NCBI GenBank assembly: GCA_019417795.1
Contig: DXUR01000223.1
Coordinates: 1 to 5,453 of the forward strand
Direction of reading: 5' to 3'
Source of the DNA: Clostridiales bacterium
Lineage (GTDB): Bacteria; Bacillota_A; Clostridia; Oscillospirales; Oscillospiraceae
DNA length: 5,453 bases
Shown in pieces: positions 4,790 through 5,453 of the stretch. Every line of letters begins with the position of its first letter. Within the stretch, counting starts at the first letter, position 1. Made by a program: the position numbers and the translations under genes. The notes under the pieces are model-generated. The model searched no databases and had not been told where the DNA came from. It saw nothing but the letters and a program-made list of their open reading frames with translations.

Positions 4790-5453
4790 ATGGATAACGA
4801 GCGTGTCATTCTGCACAGCGACATGAACTCCTTCTACGCATCCGTTGAAATGATGCTTAACCCAGAGCTCAAAGGAAAGCCTGCCGCGGTGTGCGGATCA
4901 ACCGAAGAACGTCATGGTATTGTCTTGGCCAAATCAGACTTGGCCAAGAAAGCCGGAGTGAAAACGGGCATGGTGAATTGGGAAGCTCGGCAGCTTTGCC
5001 CAGGACTGGTCGTTGTGCCGCCCCAGTACGATCAGTACCTCAAGTATTCTAAGCTGGCCCGTCAAATTTACCACCGATATACGGATCTTGTTGAACCGTA
5101 TGGCATGGATGAGTGCTGGCTTGATGTGACCGGTTCTGGTGTCTGCGGAACGGGCATGGAGATCGCCGAGGCAATCCGGCAGACAACAAAAGAGGAGCTT
5201 GGCCTGACGGTCAGCATCGGTGTGTCATTCAACAAGATTTTCGCAAAACTCGGGTCAGACATGCGAAAGCCGGATGCGATCACCGAAATCAAACGGGACA
5301 ACTTCAAAGAAAAAATCTGGCCTCTTGATGCTGCAGAGCTACTCTATGTGGGCAAAGCCACAGAAAATAAGCTGACTCAATACGGAATCCACACCATCGG
5401 TGATTTGGCAAAGACTTCTCCGGATACACTGCAGCATATGCTGGGGATCAATG
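4790..5453 (+). CDS. dinB: Y-family translesion DNA polymerase (Pol IV/UmuC-like), 3' truncated by the window end
   Basis: The first 221 residues of an error-prone polymerase that copies across damaged DNA; such proteins are usually near 400-450 residues. Motifs in order: HSDMNSFYASVE (9-20) with metal-binding Asp11 and probable steric-gate Tyr16; the MDECWLDVT block (106-114) with catalytic Asp107 and Glu108; SIGVSFNKIFAKLGSDMRKPD (142-162), the conserved palm/thumb signature; and a helix-hairpin-helix region (about 185-207, VGKATENKL then GIHTIGDLA). The little-finger domain and any clamp-binding peptide lie beyond the window. The ATG at 4790 is preceded by AAGAGG (4775-4780) 9 bases upstream, and the conserved N-terminus supports this start. 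The gene is divergent from an HdiR/LexA-like repressor, so it is likely damage-induced. It could be an element-borne UmuC-type enzyme rather than the host's own Pol IV; the symbol is approximate. Base composition is visibly richer in GC than in the methyltransferase gene. Confidence 0.95.
   Translation, partial: MDNERVILHSDMNSFYASVEMMLNPELKGKPAAVCGSTEERHGIVLAKSDLAKKAGVKTGMVNWEARQLCPGLVVVPPQYDQYLKYSKLARQIYHRYTDLVEPYGMDECWLDVTGSGVCGTGMEIAEAIRQTTKEELGLTVSIGVSFNKIFAKLGSDMRKPDAITEIKRDNFKEKIWPLDAAELLYVGKATENKLTQYGIHTIGDLAKTSPDTLQHMLGIN

Noticed and set aside
5068..5307. A 79-residue minus-strand open frame inside the polymerase gene.
   Set aside because: The plus-strand frame contains the invariant Y-family motifs; the antisense frame has no start signals or domain.
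1..5453. Looked for tRNA or rRNA genes, CRISPR-type spaced repeats, riboswitch-like leaders and insertion-sequence ends.
   Set aside because: None seen: intergenic spaces are short and are accounted for by promoters, terminators and the fossil gene end.

Overview
The window looks like low-to-mid GC Firmicutes DNA, most likely a gut clostridial or related accessory region. The reasons are strong GGAGG-type ribosome binding sites, near-consensus sigma-A promoters, and a Y-family polymerase next to a self-cleaving HTH/S24 repressor, a pairing common in Firmicutes mobile elements. The genus cannot be named from this sequence.

Left part (about 1-3290): a restriction-modification style cassette. 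A leftward operon starts at a near-perfect promoter (3261-3289). It encodes a 64-residue excisionase-like HTH protein and then, 30 bases later, a 939-residue DNA methyltransferase. That protein fuses an N6-adenine methyltransferase (NPPW motif) to a C5-cytosine methyltransferase whose motifs are circularly permuted: IX and X come before I, IV, VI and VIII. This matches the Alw26I/Eco31I/Esp3I type IIS family. The end of a rightward gene (1-132) meets it tail to tail across a shared bidirectional terminator. By position that gene is the best candidate for the cognate endonuclease, but only 43 residues are visible.

Middle (about 3290-3520): a 277-base gap between the HTH gene and the next gene. 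It holds the cassette promoter, an apparent fossil C-terminus of a rightward gene broken by an in-frame stop (3379-3468), and a hairpin terminator (3481-3515). This is a plausible junction between the cassette and older element DNA.

Right part (3519-5453): a DNA-damage response module. Leftward genes encode a 272-residue XRE/S24 (LexA/HdiR-like) self-cleaving repressor and a 72-residue Cro/CI-type regulator. Divergently, a rightward gene encodes a Y-family translesion DNA polymerase cut off by the window end. Back-to-back promoters share an inverted repeat GTCAAT-N5-ATTGAC, a candidate operator. The likely logic is that the repressor holds down itself and the polymerase until activated RecA triggers its self-cleavage.

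The most unusual object is the bifunctional, circularly permuted methyltransferase. The rest is built from known families in an informative arrangement.
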